From positions 1 through 64,000 of the forward strand of contig CAVWAK010000039.1 of NCBI GenBank assembly GCA_963752745.1: a stretch of 64,000 nucleotides of DNA. Direction: 5' to 3'. The notes beneath the pieces were generated by a model. It was given only the letters and a program-made list of their open reading frames with translations. It was not told the DNA's origin and did no database searches. Positions 53,644 through 61,750 of this stretch are shown here, piece by piece (the stretch's first letter is position 1; the number at the start of each line of letters is the position of its first letter). This DNA is from Thiogranum sp963752745. GTDB lineage: Bacteria; Pseudomonadota; Gammaproteobacteria; DSM-19610. A program made the position numbers and the translations under genes.

Positions 53644-54411
53644 ATGCCAAATACCTGTACCAACCGCGGCAACCTGGTATTCCTGCTAACTTACCTGTTG
53701 ACGGGAGCAGGGTTTACGCATGCGCAGGCAGCCGAACATTTTGAAGCAGGCATATTCTCATCATCCGAGCCTGGTGAAAATCTGCCGGATGGCTGGCAAC
53801 CGCTCAACTTCAGCCGGATTGAGAGGCATACCAATTATTCCCTGGTTAAAGACAATGATACGGTTGTCATTAAAGCCGTCAGCAATCAGTCTGCTTCCGG
53901 GCTGACGCGGGCAATCTCAATTGATCCGGAAGAGCACCCCTTCATCCAGTGGAGCTGGAAAGTAAATAATCTCCTGCAGAAGGGCGATGTAACCCGCAAG
54001 GATGGCGATGACTACCCCGCCAGAATTTATATTACCTTTGCGTTTGATCCCGACAAGGCGAGTTACCTTGAGAGGCTGGAACAGAAGGCTGTCCGGCTTA
54101 CACAGGGGCAGGATGTTCCCTACCGGGCTATCGCCTATATCTGGGGGAGTAACAGCCCGGCTGGAACCATGATTGCAAATTCCTATACGGATCGGGTACA
54201 GATGTTTGTTGTTCAAGCCGGCGATGAAAAGTTACAGCGGTGGGTAATGGAGACACGCAATGTCTATGAAGATTACAAAACAGCCTTCGGTAAAGAGCCC
54301 GCAAGGATAACCGGTGTAGCCATTATGACGGATACGGATAATACTCAGGAATCTGCCACCGCCTGGTATGGTGATATTGTTTTCAGTAACCACCGGAGCG
54401 GTCCTGATTAA
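53644..54411 (+). CDS. DUF3047 family secreted protein
   Basis: This 255-aa protein has an N-terminal signal peptide (to about residue 30, H-A-Q-A) and a DUF3047 beta-sandwich: 'FSSSEPGENLPDGWQPLNF', 'HPFIQWSWKVNNLLQKGDVT', 'DDYPARIYITFAFD' and 'MTDTDNTQESATAWYGDIVF'. The Trp/Asp-rich motifs and overall shape resemble carbohydrate-binding-like folds. It is probably periplasmic. No function is known. It stands alone. Confidence 0.85.
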   Translation: MPNTCTNRGNLVFLLTYLLTGAGFTHAQAAEHFEAGIFSSSEPGENLPDGWQPLNFSRIERHTNYSLVKDNDTVVIKAVSNQSASGLTRAISIDPEEHPFIQWSWKVNNLLQKGDVTRKDGDDYPARIYITFAFDPDKASYLERLEQKAVRLTQGQDVPYRAIAYIWGSNSPAGTMIANSYTDRVQMFVVQAGDEKLQRWVMETRNVYEDYKTAFGKEPARITGVAIMTDTDNTQESATAWYGDIVFSNHRSGPD

Positions 54412-54698
54412 GCTGTCACTTGAGCAATAAAACACTGGCGTGGTTTTCTGCGTCTGCTTGCAATGCAAGGACCTGGCCTGAAATCGTCGATTAGCGATTA
54501 GAAGTATCAGCGGAAGATAAATTTCCTGGCACACCCCGACCCGGGCATAAACGAAAATCATCTTTGTTACTGCTGTGTACGTGATTTCCTCAATAGCTTC
54601 CCGTTTTTTACGCCGCTAGAGTCCACATTTAATCAGACATTTACATCAGCTATTAAGCAAGATGTTTATTTTTTTCTTTCGCATACACGAACAGGGTT

Positions 54699-54965
54699 AT
54701 GAGACCTCACCTCAAATCTACACAGTTAGCACATGTAAAAGCTGCGTATCGAATAGTGTTCGGTCATCCTGTCCCATACACCATCTGTCAGACACATGAA
54801 CCGGGCGAGCTTGCAATTCGGCTGGATAAAGCAATCCGTGACATGAAGCCGCTGGATGAATTCAACTCGTATGAGCTTATCTACCCGCACGAGGAAACCC
54901 GGTCCGAACCGTTACCCTTGAGTATTCGCGCGCTTGCGCGCTGGCAATACATGCAAAGACACTGA
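54699..54965 (+). CDS. Hypothetical protein, 88 aa
   Basis: I do not recognise this protein. The frame has gene-like codon use and an AGGG site next to the ATG. The sequence is soluble with alternating helix and strand character ('AYRIVFGHPVPYTICQTHEP', 'AIRLDKAIRDMKPLDEFNSY'). It lies in a loosely packed region of orphan small genes after a 287-bp gap in which nothing else was seen. Confidence 0.5.
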   Translation: MRPHLKSTQLAHVKAAYRIVFGHPVPYTICQTHEPGELAIRLDKAIRDMKPLDEFNSYELIYPHEETRSEPLPLSIRALARWQYMQRH

Positions 54966-55462
54966 CCATCAGCCTCTGAAAGACAGGTTTTGACCACCTC
55001 CAGATATGCCACTACAAAGAACCTTAATTACAGCGAAAGTCGTTTCCTGAACGATGGCGCAGTAGCCACATTTGAAACATTCTGTAAATGTTGGCTTGTA
55101 TTACAAACCAGGAAAGGAGGATAGCGGATATACTTTATGCTGACTGGTTAAACACCCGGCGCTGAGTTCTTTGAACTAATTCTGGCCGGAGTGGCCATAG
55201 GTATGGCACTGCCAGCTGCCAGCCATTTTCCGGAATACCGGCAGACCATCCTCTCCCTCGTTATCGGCACCACTGTATTCTTTGAGTTGGTTGGCCCGGT
55301 ATTTACCCGCATGGCGCTAAGACATGCGCATCGGGTCAGTCCTGAATAATTCTGCCTTTATAGTCCTGCCCGGCTTTATTGGACAAAGGCGCTGTGGCTA
55401 AATCCCGAATATTCTCTTAGGATTGGCAATACGCATAATTCTGGAAAGGAGTGATAACGCAT
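54966..55462. other. Gap holding an antiporter relic
   Basis: This 497-bp region has no intact gene. The first 150 bases show nothing recognisable. An AAAGGAGG ribosome site at about 55112-55120 precedes the antiporter relic (55137-55349). About 100 bases follow before the ribosome site of the next small gene. Confidence 0.55.
55137..55349 (+). pseudogene. C-terminal relic of a cation:proton antiporter
   Basis: The frame ATG-CTG-ACT-GGT-TAA is interrupted by an in-frame stop at 55149 and then continues open for 65 codons to TAA at 55347. The open part ('ELILAGVAIGMALPAASHFP', 'TILSLVIGTTVFFELVGPVF') matches the last two membrane helices of CPA-type sodium/potassium:proton antiporters. The bulk of the gene (several hundred residues) is gone. 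A strong AGGAGG remains 16 bp before the ATG. It is a decayed remnant. Confidence 0.65.
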
Positions 55463-55810
55463 ATGAAACCAATTCTCACTGTTGAATTTCACGCAAAGGG
55501 TCAAGAGACAGAGTTTGATGAAGAAAGCGTTACGCTAAACACTCCTGAAGAACTTTTTGAGTTCGTTGCGCCTGGGGGTGCCTGCGAAAACATACCGGAT
55601 GAAGTGGATGAAATCAGGATAGTGTTTTTAGCCCCCAAACATCCGAACGTCAATCCGGTTGCCGATCTACCGGCAACCCTGCAACTCGGTATGGTGCTTT
55701 TCAACGGCCCGCTATCGGAAATCACAACTACCGCAGAACAGATACTTAATAAGGCAGGGCGAGGCGAGCTTTCCAGCTCTTTTCTTGAAATTATAGGATT
55801 AGCCCAGTGA
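55463..55810 (+). CDS. Hypothetical acidic protein, 115 aa
   Basis: I do not recognise this protein. The ATG at 55463 follows AGGAG; an in-frame GTG 12 bp earlier overlaps that site. The sequence is acidic and soluble ('VEFHAKGQETEFDEESVTLN', 'NIPDEVDEIRIVFLAPKHPN'), with a predicted mix of strands and a C-terminal helix. Codon use looks genuine. It may form a pair with the 57-aa gene 127 bp downstream. Confidence 0.55.
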   Translation: MKPILTVEFHAKGQETEFDEESVTLNTPEELFEFVAPGGACENIPDEVDEIRIVFLAPKHPNVNPVADLPATLQLGMVLFNGPLSEITTTAEQILNKAGRGELSSSFLEIIGLAQ

Positions 55811-55937
55811 AGACGGGAGTTGGTACAGCTATATCGAACAGCTGTAATCGATCCTGGTCGGCCACTTCGGTTTTTTTGCTTGAGAAGCGTGGTGGATTTC
55901 GGATAATGCAAAGTTATATCTAGAGAGGATAATTCAG

Positions 55938-56111
55938 ATGGCGACAAAACTGGAACTGGAAGAATACCTGTACCGACGTGCAATCGATATTATCGAGTCT
56001 GCTGATACGGATAGCGATAAAGAAAAACTGCTATTCCAGGAGGTCTGGGCACCTTTGGCAGATTTGTACAAAGACAGCGCTACTATTCCTCAGACCGAGG
56101 ACAGCGCATAA
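55938..56111 (+). CDS. Hypothetical small protein, 57 aa
   Basis: An ATG at 55938 behind GAGAGGAT opens a 57-codon frame ending TAA at 56111. The product is acidic and helical ('KLELEEYLYRRAIDIIESAD', 'KEKLLFQEVWAPLADLYKDS'). The ribosome site, codon use and coherent helical pattern support a real small gene. The family is unknown. It ends 55 bp before the convergent DUF2802 gene. Confidence 0.5.
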   Translation: MATKLELEEYLYRRAIDIIESADTDSDKEKLLFQEVWAPLADLYKDSATIPQTEDSA

Positions 56112-56166
56112 ATTTGGTGAACCTTGGCTTCCAGAACAGGTCGCTATCAGGTTATACCGACGCTTT

Positions 56167-56562
56167 CTAGGCAGCCCCGCGCTGCATCATTACCAGCAGC
56201 TCGGCTTCGCCGCGGGTCAGACCGCAGCTATCCATAAGATCTTCAATATCGGCACCCTTGTTGACCAGCTGGCTGGCCTGGTCATAGGGGCGTTCACCAG
56301 TGGTGCGCAACTCCAACTGGTCCTGTCGCTCAGTAATACGCTGTACCTGCTGTTCCAGTTTTACTACGTGTTCACCGGCACCCATGGATGCGCTGCACAG
56401 GGCACCGAGTTCCTGTTCCAGCGAATGAATACGATGCTGTAATTCCTGCTCGGTTTCTTCCTGCGCCATGGATTTTTGGCGTACGAAGTGCAGGGCGTAG
56501 GTTTGATAAAACACCAGCATGCAGGCAAAGCCTGTCAGGGTGATCAGTATGGAAATCATCAT
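56167..56562 (-). CDS. DUF2802 membrane-anchored protein of the chemotaxis operon
   Basis: This 131-aa protein has one N-terminal membrane helix ('ISILITLTGFACMLVFYQTY'), a coiled coil (about 33-85, 'ETEQELQHRIHSLEQELGAL') and the DUF2802 C-terminal module 'DQASQLVNKGADIEDLMDSC...GLTRGEAELLVMM'. DUF2802 genes regularly close the cheW end of flagellar/chemotaxis clusters in gammaproteobacteria. The function is unknown. Confidence 0.85.
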   Translation of the reverse strand: MMISILITLTGFACMLVFYQTYALHFVRQKSMAQEETEQELQHRIHSLEQELGALCSASMGAGEHVVKLEQQVQRITERQDQLELRTTGERPYDQASQLVNKGADIEDLMDSCGLTRGEAELLVMMQRGAA

Positions 56563-56571
56563 GGTTGCACC

Positions 56572-56754
56572 TCAGGCGTATTCATCGATGTGAGCGTCAT
56601 CACCGTCTTTCTTCCTGTGCTGTCGCCGACCATCAGATTTTCTTTCACCCGTTGCCGGCTTACGCTGTGGAGCATTGCTACCCTGCCCGGCACCACTAGC
56701 CGGTTTGCTGGGCGGAACCCGGTATGCGGGTGGCACTTGTCCGATATCACCCAT
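56572..56754 (-). CDS. Small conserved protein between cheW and DUF2802
   Basis: This 60-aa, Pro/Lys/Arg-rich, apparently disordered protein ends in the acidic 'DGDDAHIDEYA'. I recall small proteins with the H-I-D-E-Y-A tail at this position in related chemotaxis clusters, so I call it a gene despite its composition. The ribosome site is weak. A second, overlapping frame (56559-56789) is rejected. Confidence 0.5.
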   Translation of the reverse strand: MGDIGQVPPAYRVPPSKPASGAGQGSNAPQRKPATGERKSDGRRQHRKKDGDDAHIDEYA

Positions 56755-56790
56755 GCCTGCACGCTCGATTTACCGACAGAAACCGCCAAT

Positions 56791-57267
56791 CTAGAGATTG
56801 GCGAGTTCCTCCCACTCTTCGTCGGTGAGTAGTTTGTTCAGGTCAACCAGGATCAGCAGTTCGTCGTCGCGGCTGGCTACGCCCTGGATGTACTTGGCAC
56901 TTTCATCGTTACCCACATTGGGCGCGGACTCCACTTCTGACATTGCAAGATCCACAACCTCGGCCACGCAATCCACCAGGATACCAACCACGTGCTTGGC
57001 ACCTTCAATAATCACAATCCTCGTAGAATCAGTAACTTCCGTTGTTGTCAGCCCCAGACGGATACGCGTATCGATAACGGTTACGACATTGCCGCGCAGA
57101 TTAATAATACCGAGCACATAATGCGGCGCACCGGGAACGGGGGCGATTTCCGACACGCGCAGGACTTCCTGTACCTGCATCACGTTAATACCGTAGACCT
57201 CATCGGCGAGACGGAAGGTAACCCATTGAACTACAGAGTCATTTGTACTGGTGGCCACATTAGCCAT
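56791..57267 (-). CDS. cheW: Chemotaxis coupling protein CheW
   Basis: CheW links chemoreceptors to the kinase CheA in the polar array. The 158-aa protein has the CheW fold throughout: 'VTFRLADEVYGINVMQVQEV', 'YVLGIINLRGNVVTVIDTR' and 'VASRDDELLILVDLNKLL'. It follows parP by 87 bp, in the standard order motC-motD-parC-parP-cheW. Confidence 0.95.
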   Translation of the reverse strand: MANVATSTNDSVVQWVTFRLADEVYGINVMQVQEVLRVSEIAPVPGAPHYVLGIINLRGNVVTVIDTRIRLGLTTTEVTDSTRIVIIEGAKHVVGILVDCVAEVVDLAMSEVESAPNVGNDESAKYIQGVASRDDELLILVDLNKLLTDEEWEELANL

Positions 57268-57353
57268 ATCCGAACCTCAGCTAGGTTGATTGTAAAGACA
57301 ATACCGACGTCAAATTTCAGTCATTTGTCCAGATATACTAAAAAAAGCATTTA

Positions 57354-58025
57354 TCATGCCATACCATCGGCCAGTTCCCGGGCCAACTGATCGATATCCA
57401 GCAGCGCGCACATATGCTCGATTACTGTGCCCGCCAGCCACTGACGCTTGCTGTTGCCGCCACGCCATTTGACGTCATCACTGTTCAAATCGATAACATC
57501 GCCAATGCGGTTACAGGCCAGCGCCCAACGTCCGTCGTCTATCATCACCAGGTGCTGCATACGTTCATCAGCATCCTCACTCAGTTGAGCCGCGAGATCA
57601 GCCGGCAGAACGAAACGTGCCGTATCGACAACCTTGGACTGCAAACCCTGGTAAGGCACCACGCCGAGAAACAGCGACGAATGCCCCGGCATTGGCGTGC
57701 AATCCTGCTCGTTGGGAACTACGCCCTTAAGCTTGACCAGCGGTACCGCCAGCGTCAGTCCGGCCACTTCAAACAGGAGCGCCTGAAAACGCGAAGCAGC
57801 CCAGTCCGGTAAGCCCTCTGCAACGGCGTGCTCCTGTGCCGCTGCAACAGTAACATCCGTCACAACCGGGGCCTGTTCGACAATGACTGGCGCTTCGACA
57901 GGCGCCACCATCGGCACACTTTCAGCAACTGGTGCGCGCGCCGGTTCGTCGAGCAGTGCATCGAGATAGGCACTCAGGGCAAGCTGCTGATCGAGTACCT
58001 GCTGTTGTCGGGTATCAGTTTTCAT
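57354..58025 (-). CDS. parP: ParP-like CheW-domain protein (polar array anchor)
   Basis: ParP connects the ParA-like ATPase ParC to CheA and keeps chemotaxis arrays at the pole. The N-terminal about 75 residues are Pro/Ala/Val-rich and disordered; a CheW-like domain follows ('FQALLFEVAGLTLAVPLVKL', 'LGVVPYQGLQSKVVDTARFV', 'WALACNRIGDVIDL'). The length is 223 aa. It overlaps parC by 4 bp, which supports the assignment over a second plain CheW. Confidence 0.85.
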   Translation of the reverse strand: MKTDTRQQQVLDQQLALSAYLDALLDEPARAPVAESVPMVAPVEAPVIVEQAPVVTDVTVAAAQEHAVAEGLPDWAASRFQALLFEVAGLTLAVPLVKLKGVVPNEQDCTPMPGHSSLFLGVVPYQGLQSKVVDTARFVLPADLAAQLSEDADERMQHLVMIDDGRWALACNRIGDVIDLNSDDVKWRGGNSKRQWLAGTVIEHMCALLDIDQLARELADGMA

Positions 58026-58822
58026 TGAGAAACGGCCTCGGCAAGCGGCGACGATGCCTGCTGCAACCAGCGTAGCAGCGACGAATAGGCTTCAGTGCCT
58101 CGCGCATCCGGGTTATAAACGCTGATAGGCTTGCCTTCACGACTCGCCTCGCGAAACTGGGTATCTATCGGAATCATGCGTGCCCACAAGTGCTCGCCAT
58201 GCAAGTCACGCATGGCACGCAATGCATCAATTGAGGCACGGGTGCGCCGGTCGAAAAAGGTTGGAATGATGGTATAAGGCAATACTCCGCCTTGCGAGTG
58301 GCCAATCATTTCAAGGGTCCGCAGCATACGCTCCAGCCCCTTTAATGCCAGGAACTCGGTCTGCACCGGGATCAATAACTGTTCGCAGGCTGCCAGTGCA
58401 TTTACCATCAAAATGCCAAGCATGGGCGGGCAATCCATCAGCACATAATCGAAGCGATCCTGCAGGCGCTCCAGCGTCTGCTTGATGACCAGTCCCATAC
58501 CACCGCGCGCACCCAGCTGCCGGTCAAGTGTTGCCATTGCGGTTGACGCGGGCAGCAGGTTCAGTCCATCGACGTCAGTATCCTGCAATAAATCACCCAG
58601 TTCTTTTATCTTCCGGTCATTGGCGCGCGCTTCAAATAGCGAGTAAACGCTACTCTGTATACCATCCGGATTCAGCCGGAAATACGAGGTCATCGAACCC
58701 TGCGGATCCAGATCGACCAACAGGACTCGCTGTCCTTGCGCGGCAAGCAAGCCTCCCAGACTGACCGCTGTAGTGGTTTTTCCCACCCCACCTTTCTGGT
58801 TGGATATTGTCCAGATCTTCAC
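58022..58822 (-). CDS. parC: ParA-family ATPase for chemotaxis array positioning
   Basis: This is a MinD/ParA-type ATPase, distinct from topoisomerase ParC, that in Vibrio and Pseudomonas recruits chemotaxis arrays to the cell pole. The deviant Walker A 'KGGVGKTT' (residues 10-17), 'LLVDLDPQGSMTSYF' and 'YVLMDCPPMLG' are visible. The length is 266 aa. It overlaps both motD and parP by 4 bp. No parB or parS site was seen, consistent with a non-chromosomal cargo. Confidence 0.92.
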   Translation of the reverse strand: MKIWTISNQKGGVGKTTTAVSLGGLLAAQGQRVLLVDLDPQGSMTSYFRLNPDGIQSSVYSLFEARANDRKIKELGDLLQDTDVDGLNLLPASTAMATLDRQLGARGGMGLVIKQTLERLQDRFDYVLMDCPPMLGILMVNALAACEQLLIPVQTEFLALKGLERMLRTLEMIGHSQGGVLPYTIIPTFFDRRTRASIDALRAMRDLHGEHLWARMIPIDTQFREASREGKPISVYNPDARGTEAYSSLLRWLQQASSPLAEAVSQ

Positions 58823-59799
58823 GATGCAGACCCACCCCGGGGTAATCGTGGCAACGCAGGCGGTATCACCTCACCACTAGCCGACGCAGTACCGGCGCTC
58901 CCGCTGCCCGCATTCACTGGCTGCACCGCGTTTTCGCGGGTTGTCTGTAAATGATCCAGGCGTTGGCTGACTCGCGCGTCAGAGCCGGACATAATCACAA
59001 GCACCACGCGGCGATTCCTGGCACGGCCTTCAGCAGTATCATTGCTACCAAGCGGGCGGAACTCACCATATCCAATAGCCGCCATGCGTTGCGGTGCTAT
59101 GCCCAGCCGGGTAAACAGGTGAACGACGCTGGCAGCACGCGACGCAGACAGTTCCCAGTTAGACAGGAATTCGAAATTGTTTATCGGCACGTTGTCCGTA
59201 AAGCCTTCGACATGAACAATGTTATCCAGCGACTTGAGTTTGTCAGCCAATTGGCGCAGCACCGGTTGGGATTGCGCTGACAGGTCAGCACTACCCGAAG
59301 AGAACAGAATACTGGACTTGATCTCCACTTCAATCCAGCGCTTGTCACGACGAACCTCGATCAACCCGTCATCGACCAGCTCGGACATCGCCGACTCAAT
59401 AGAATCAGCCAGCTGCTGCGCCGCCTCGTCCAGTTCCTGCACTTCATTTTCGGGCGCCATGGATCCAGGCTCGACTTTCTCTTCGGCACGCTCCTGAACA
59501 GGATTATCAGGCACCGGCACTTTGAACAACTGGATAATTGGCACTTCCTGGTCGAACCGCTCGTCGGACTGCAACGGCGAACGCATCAGGTCCCCGATCT
59601 GGATGGGCTGCAGACTACGTGCCGGGTCGCGAAATGCGGCAACGATTGAATCGGACAACACTCGATACTTGCCTTCGTTGACCGAGGAAATGGAGTACAT
59701 CACCACAAAGAAAGCAAACAGCAGGGTAATGAAATCAGCGTACGAGACCAGCCAGCGTTCGTGGTTCTCGTGCTCTTCTATGCGCTTTTTTCTAGCCAT
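58819..59799 (-). CDS. motD: Flagellar motor stator protein MotD
   Basis: MotD is a MotB homologue that forms a stator with MotC. The ATG at 59799 ('MARKKRIEEHENHERWLVSY') is preferred to one 14 codons upstream. A single membrane helix holds the proton-binding Asp22 ('SYADFITLLFAFFVVMYSIS'). The OmpA-like peptidoglycan-binding domain is C-terminal ('VHVEGFTDNVPINNFEFLSN', 'RARNRRVVLVI'), followed by a low-complexity Gly/Ser/Ala tail. The length is 326 aa. Confidence 0.93.
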   Translation of the reverse strand: MARKKRIEEHENHERWLVSYADFITLLFAFFVVMYSISSVNEGKYRVLSDSIVAAFRDPARSLQPIQIGDLMRSPLQSDERFDQEVPIIQLFKVPVPDNPVQERAEEKVEPGSMAPENEVQELDEAAQQLADSIESAMSELVDDGLIEVRRDKRWIEVEIKSSILFSSGSADLSAQSQPVLRQLADKLKSLDNIVHVEGFTDNVPINNFEFLSNWELSASRAASVVHLFTRLGIAPQRMAAIGYGEFRPLGSNDTAEGRARNRRVVLVIMSGSDARVSQRLDHLQTTRENAVQPVNAGSGSAGTASASGEVIPPALPRLPRGGSAS

Positions 59800-59858
59800 G
59801 CGTTTGTGTCCACTGTAGCTGTATCGGGATTGAGGTTTCATACTCAGTTACCCCGCAA

Positions 59859-60599
59859 CTACTGATAGTACCCCTGCAGTTTGGTTTCGATATTGCGCGG
59901 GTTCTCACCCTCGGCGATAGATATCACACCTTCCACAACCATTTCCCGGAACTGTGTCTGGTTATGAATCTGACTCTTTAATTTATTGGCCATAGGTAGA
60001 AACAGCAGGTTGGCAAAACCAACACCATAGATGGTGGCAACAAAAGCGGTGGCAATACCACTGCCAAGTTTTGAAGGATCAGCAAGGTTATTCATCACGT
60101 GTATCAACCCCATGACAGCACCGATAATACCGATCGTGGGGCTGTAGCCGCCCATGCCGTCAAAGACTTTAGCCGCTTGAATGTCCTGATGTTCTTTACT
60201 GTCTATTTCAACTTCCAGAATGGAACGTATGATTTCAGGTTCACTACCATCTACCAGAAGCTGCAACCCCTTGCGGGCAAACTGGTCAGGCTCTTCCTCG
60301 GCAATCGCCTCCAGTCCGAGCAGACCTTCACGTCGGGCGATATTGCTCCAGTTAACAATTTTTTCAGCCGCTTCCTCAGGCTGCAGCTTGACCGGGATAA
60401 ACACCCAGGATGCGATTTTCATGGAACGGACAAAGGTTCGAATTGGCGTCTGCACCATAACAGCGCCAAGCGTGCCGCCACCGACTATCACGAATGCCGT
60501 CAGCTGGATCAGCGAGGAGATATGGCCACCTTCCAGTATATTACCGCCCAGTATCGCAACCAGCGCCAAGAAGATACCGACCACGCTCAGGATATCCAT
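59859..60599 (-). CDS. motC: Flagellar motor stator protein MotC
   Basis: MotC is the MotA-type partner of MotD. The four membrane helices include 'ILSVVGIFLALVAILGGNIL' at the start, and 'GMGGYSPTIGIIGAVMGLIH' and 'ATAFVATIYGVGFANLLFLP' in the second half. The cytosolic loop contains charged residues that contact FliG. The length of 246 aa is as in Pseudomonas MotC. It starts 1 bp after the cheB stop. Confidence 0.94.
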   Translation of the reverse strand: MDILSVVGIFLALVAILGGNILEGGHISSLIQLTAFVIVGGGTLGAVMVQTPIRTFVRSMKIASWVFIPVKLQPEEAAEKIVNWSNIARREGLLGLEAIAEEEPDQFARKGLQLLVDGSEPEIIRSILEVEIDSKEHQDIQAAKVFDGMGGYSPTIGIIGAVMGLIHVMNNLADPSKLGSGIATAFVATIYGVGFANLLFLPMANKLKSQIHNQTQFREMVVEGVISIAEGENPRNIETKLQGYYQ

Positions 60600-60600
60600 C

Positions 60601-61654
60601 TCAGTTCCCGGCAGCCTGAACCAGTGAAGCTCCGATATCCCTCAGCGACAGAACCTGATCACTGAGCCCGGCTTCGGCCACCGCCATAGGCATACCGTAG
60701 ATCACACTACTTGCCTCATCCTGACTCCAGATTGTTGCACCCTGCTTCTTCAGCTCTCGCGCACCCTCGCGACCGTCTGAGCCCATGCCAGTCAACACCA
60801 GTGCCAGGGTTTTACCTCCATAGACAGAAGCTACGGAGCTGAAAGTAATGTCTGCACAAGGCTTGTAATGTAAAGCCGCATCGCCGTCACTGATTTCGAC
60901 GCGCACTTCGCCACCAGCCTGTCTGAGGTTGAGTTGCCGTCCACCTGGAGCGATCAATACCTGGCCGGGCTTGACCAAATCGCCATCCTCGGCCTCTTTC
61001 ACTTTGATAGCGCACTGCTGATCGAGGCGAGTAGCGAACGCTGGCGTAAAGCTGGCTGGCATGTGTTGCACAACGACAACCGGAAAGCGGTAATTTGCCG
61101 GCAACTTGGTTAGCACCTGGGCCAACGCAATCGGACCGCCGGTAGAGCTGGCAATTGCTACCATCTGGAACTGGCCACGCTTAATGACCGGCGCGAGGTG
61201 CACTGCTCGCCACGTTGCCCCTGCCTGAAGGTGCTGCCGCAGGTGATGGCGCACGCCGCTGCCGTGCTACCGCGTGAATGCGTCTTCGCAGCAGCAGCTT
61301 GGCTTCTTCGCGGTCTTTCGCAATGTCTTCGAAACGCTTGGGCAGAAAATCAACAGCACCGGCTTCCAGTGCATCGAGCGTAGCCTGAGCACCATCGTGT
61401 GTAAGTGAGGAAAACATCAGGATGGGCAGTGGCTGAGCCGACATGATATGCCGTACTGCCGTAATCCCGTCCATGACGGGCATTTCGATATCCATCGTGA
61501 CCACGTCCGGCTTCAATTTGGCAACTTGTTCAATTGCCTCCTTGCCATCACCGGCCGTACCTACGACCTCGATACGTGCATCCGCTTCCAGTATCTCGAC
61601 AATCCGGCGTCGGAAAAACCCGGAATCATCAACAACGACGACACGCGTCACCAT
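60601..61654 (-). pseudogene. cheB: Chemotaxis methylesterase CheB, frameshifted in the linker
   Basis: CheB demethylates chemoreceptors when phosphorylated. The N-terminal receiver (phospho-Asp57, 'PDVVTMDIEMPVMDG') and the Pro/Ala/Ser linker run from ATG 61654 to a stop at 61181. The catalytic domain ('VAIASSTGGPIALAQ', 'VVVQHMPASFTPAF', 'LVLTGMGSDGREGA') is in another frame, down to 60601. Removing one base in CGCGCC at about 61190-61195 joins '...SSAPR' to 'PVIKRGQFQ' and restores a normal protein of about 351 aa. The two halves could also be made separately, but no good internal start was seen. Confidence 0.88.
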
Positions 61655-61750
61655 GGCCAAAGAGCCCTGTGTGCTGCCGGATTACCGCCGTTAGATTGAG
61701 TGAGTGGCTGAGCCACCTCGCATAGCAATTTGCAGGTCACTGTTCATCCC

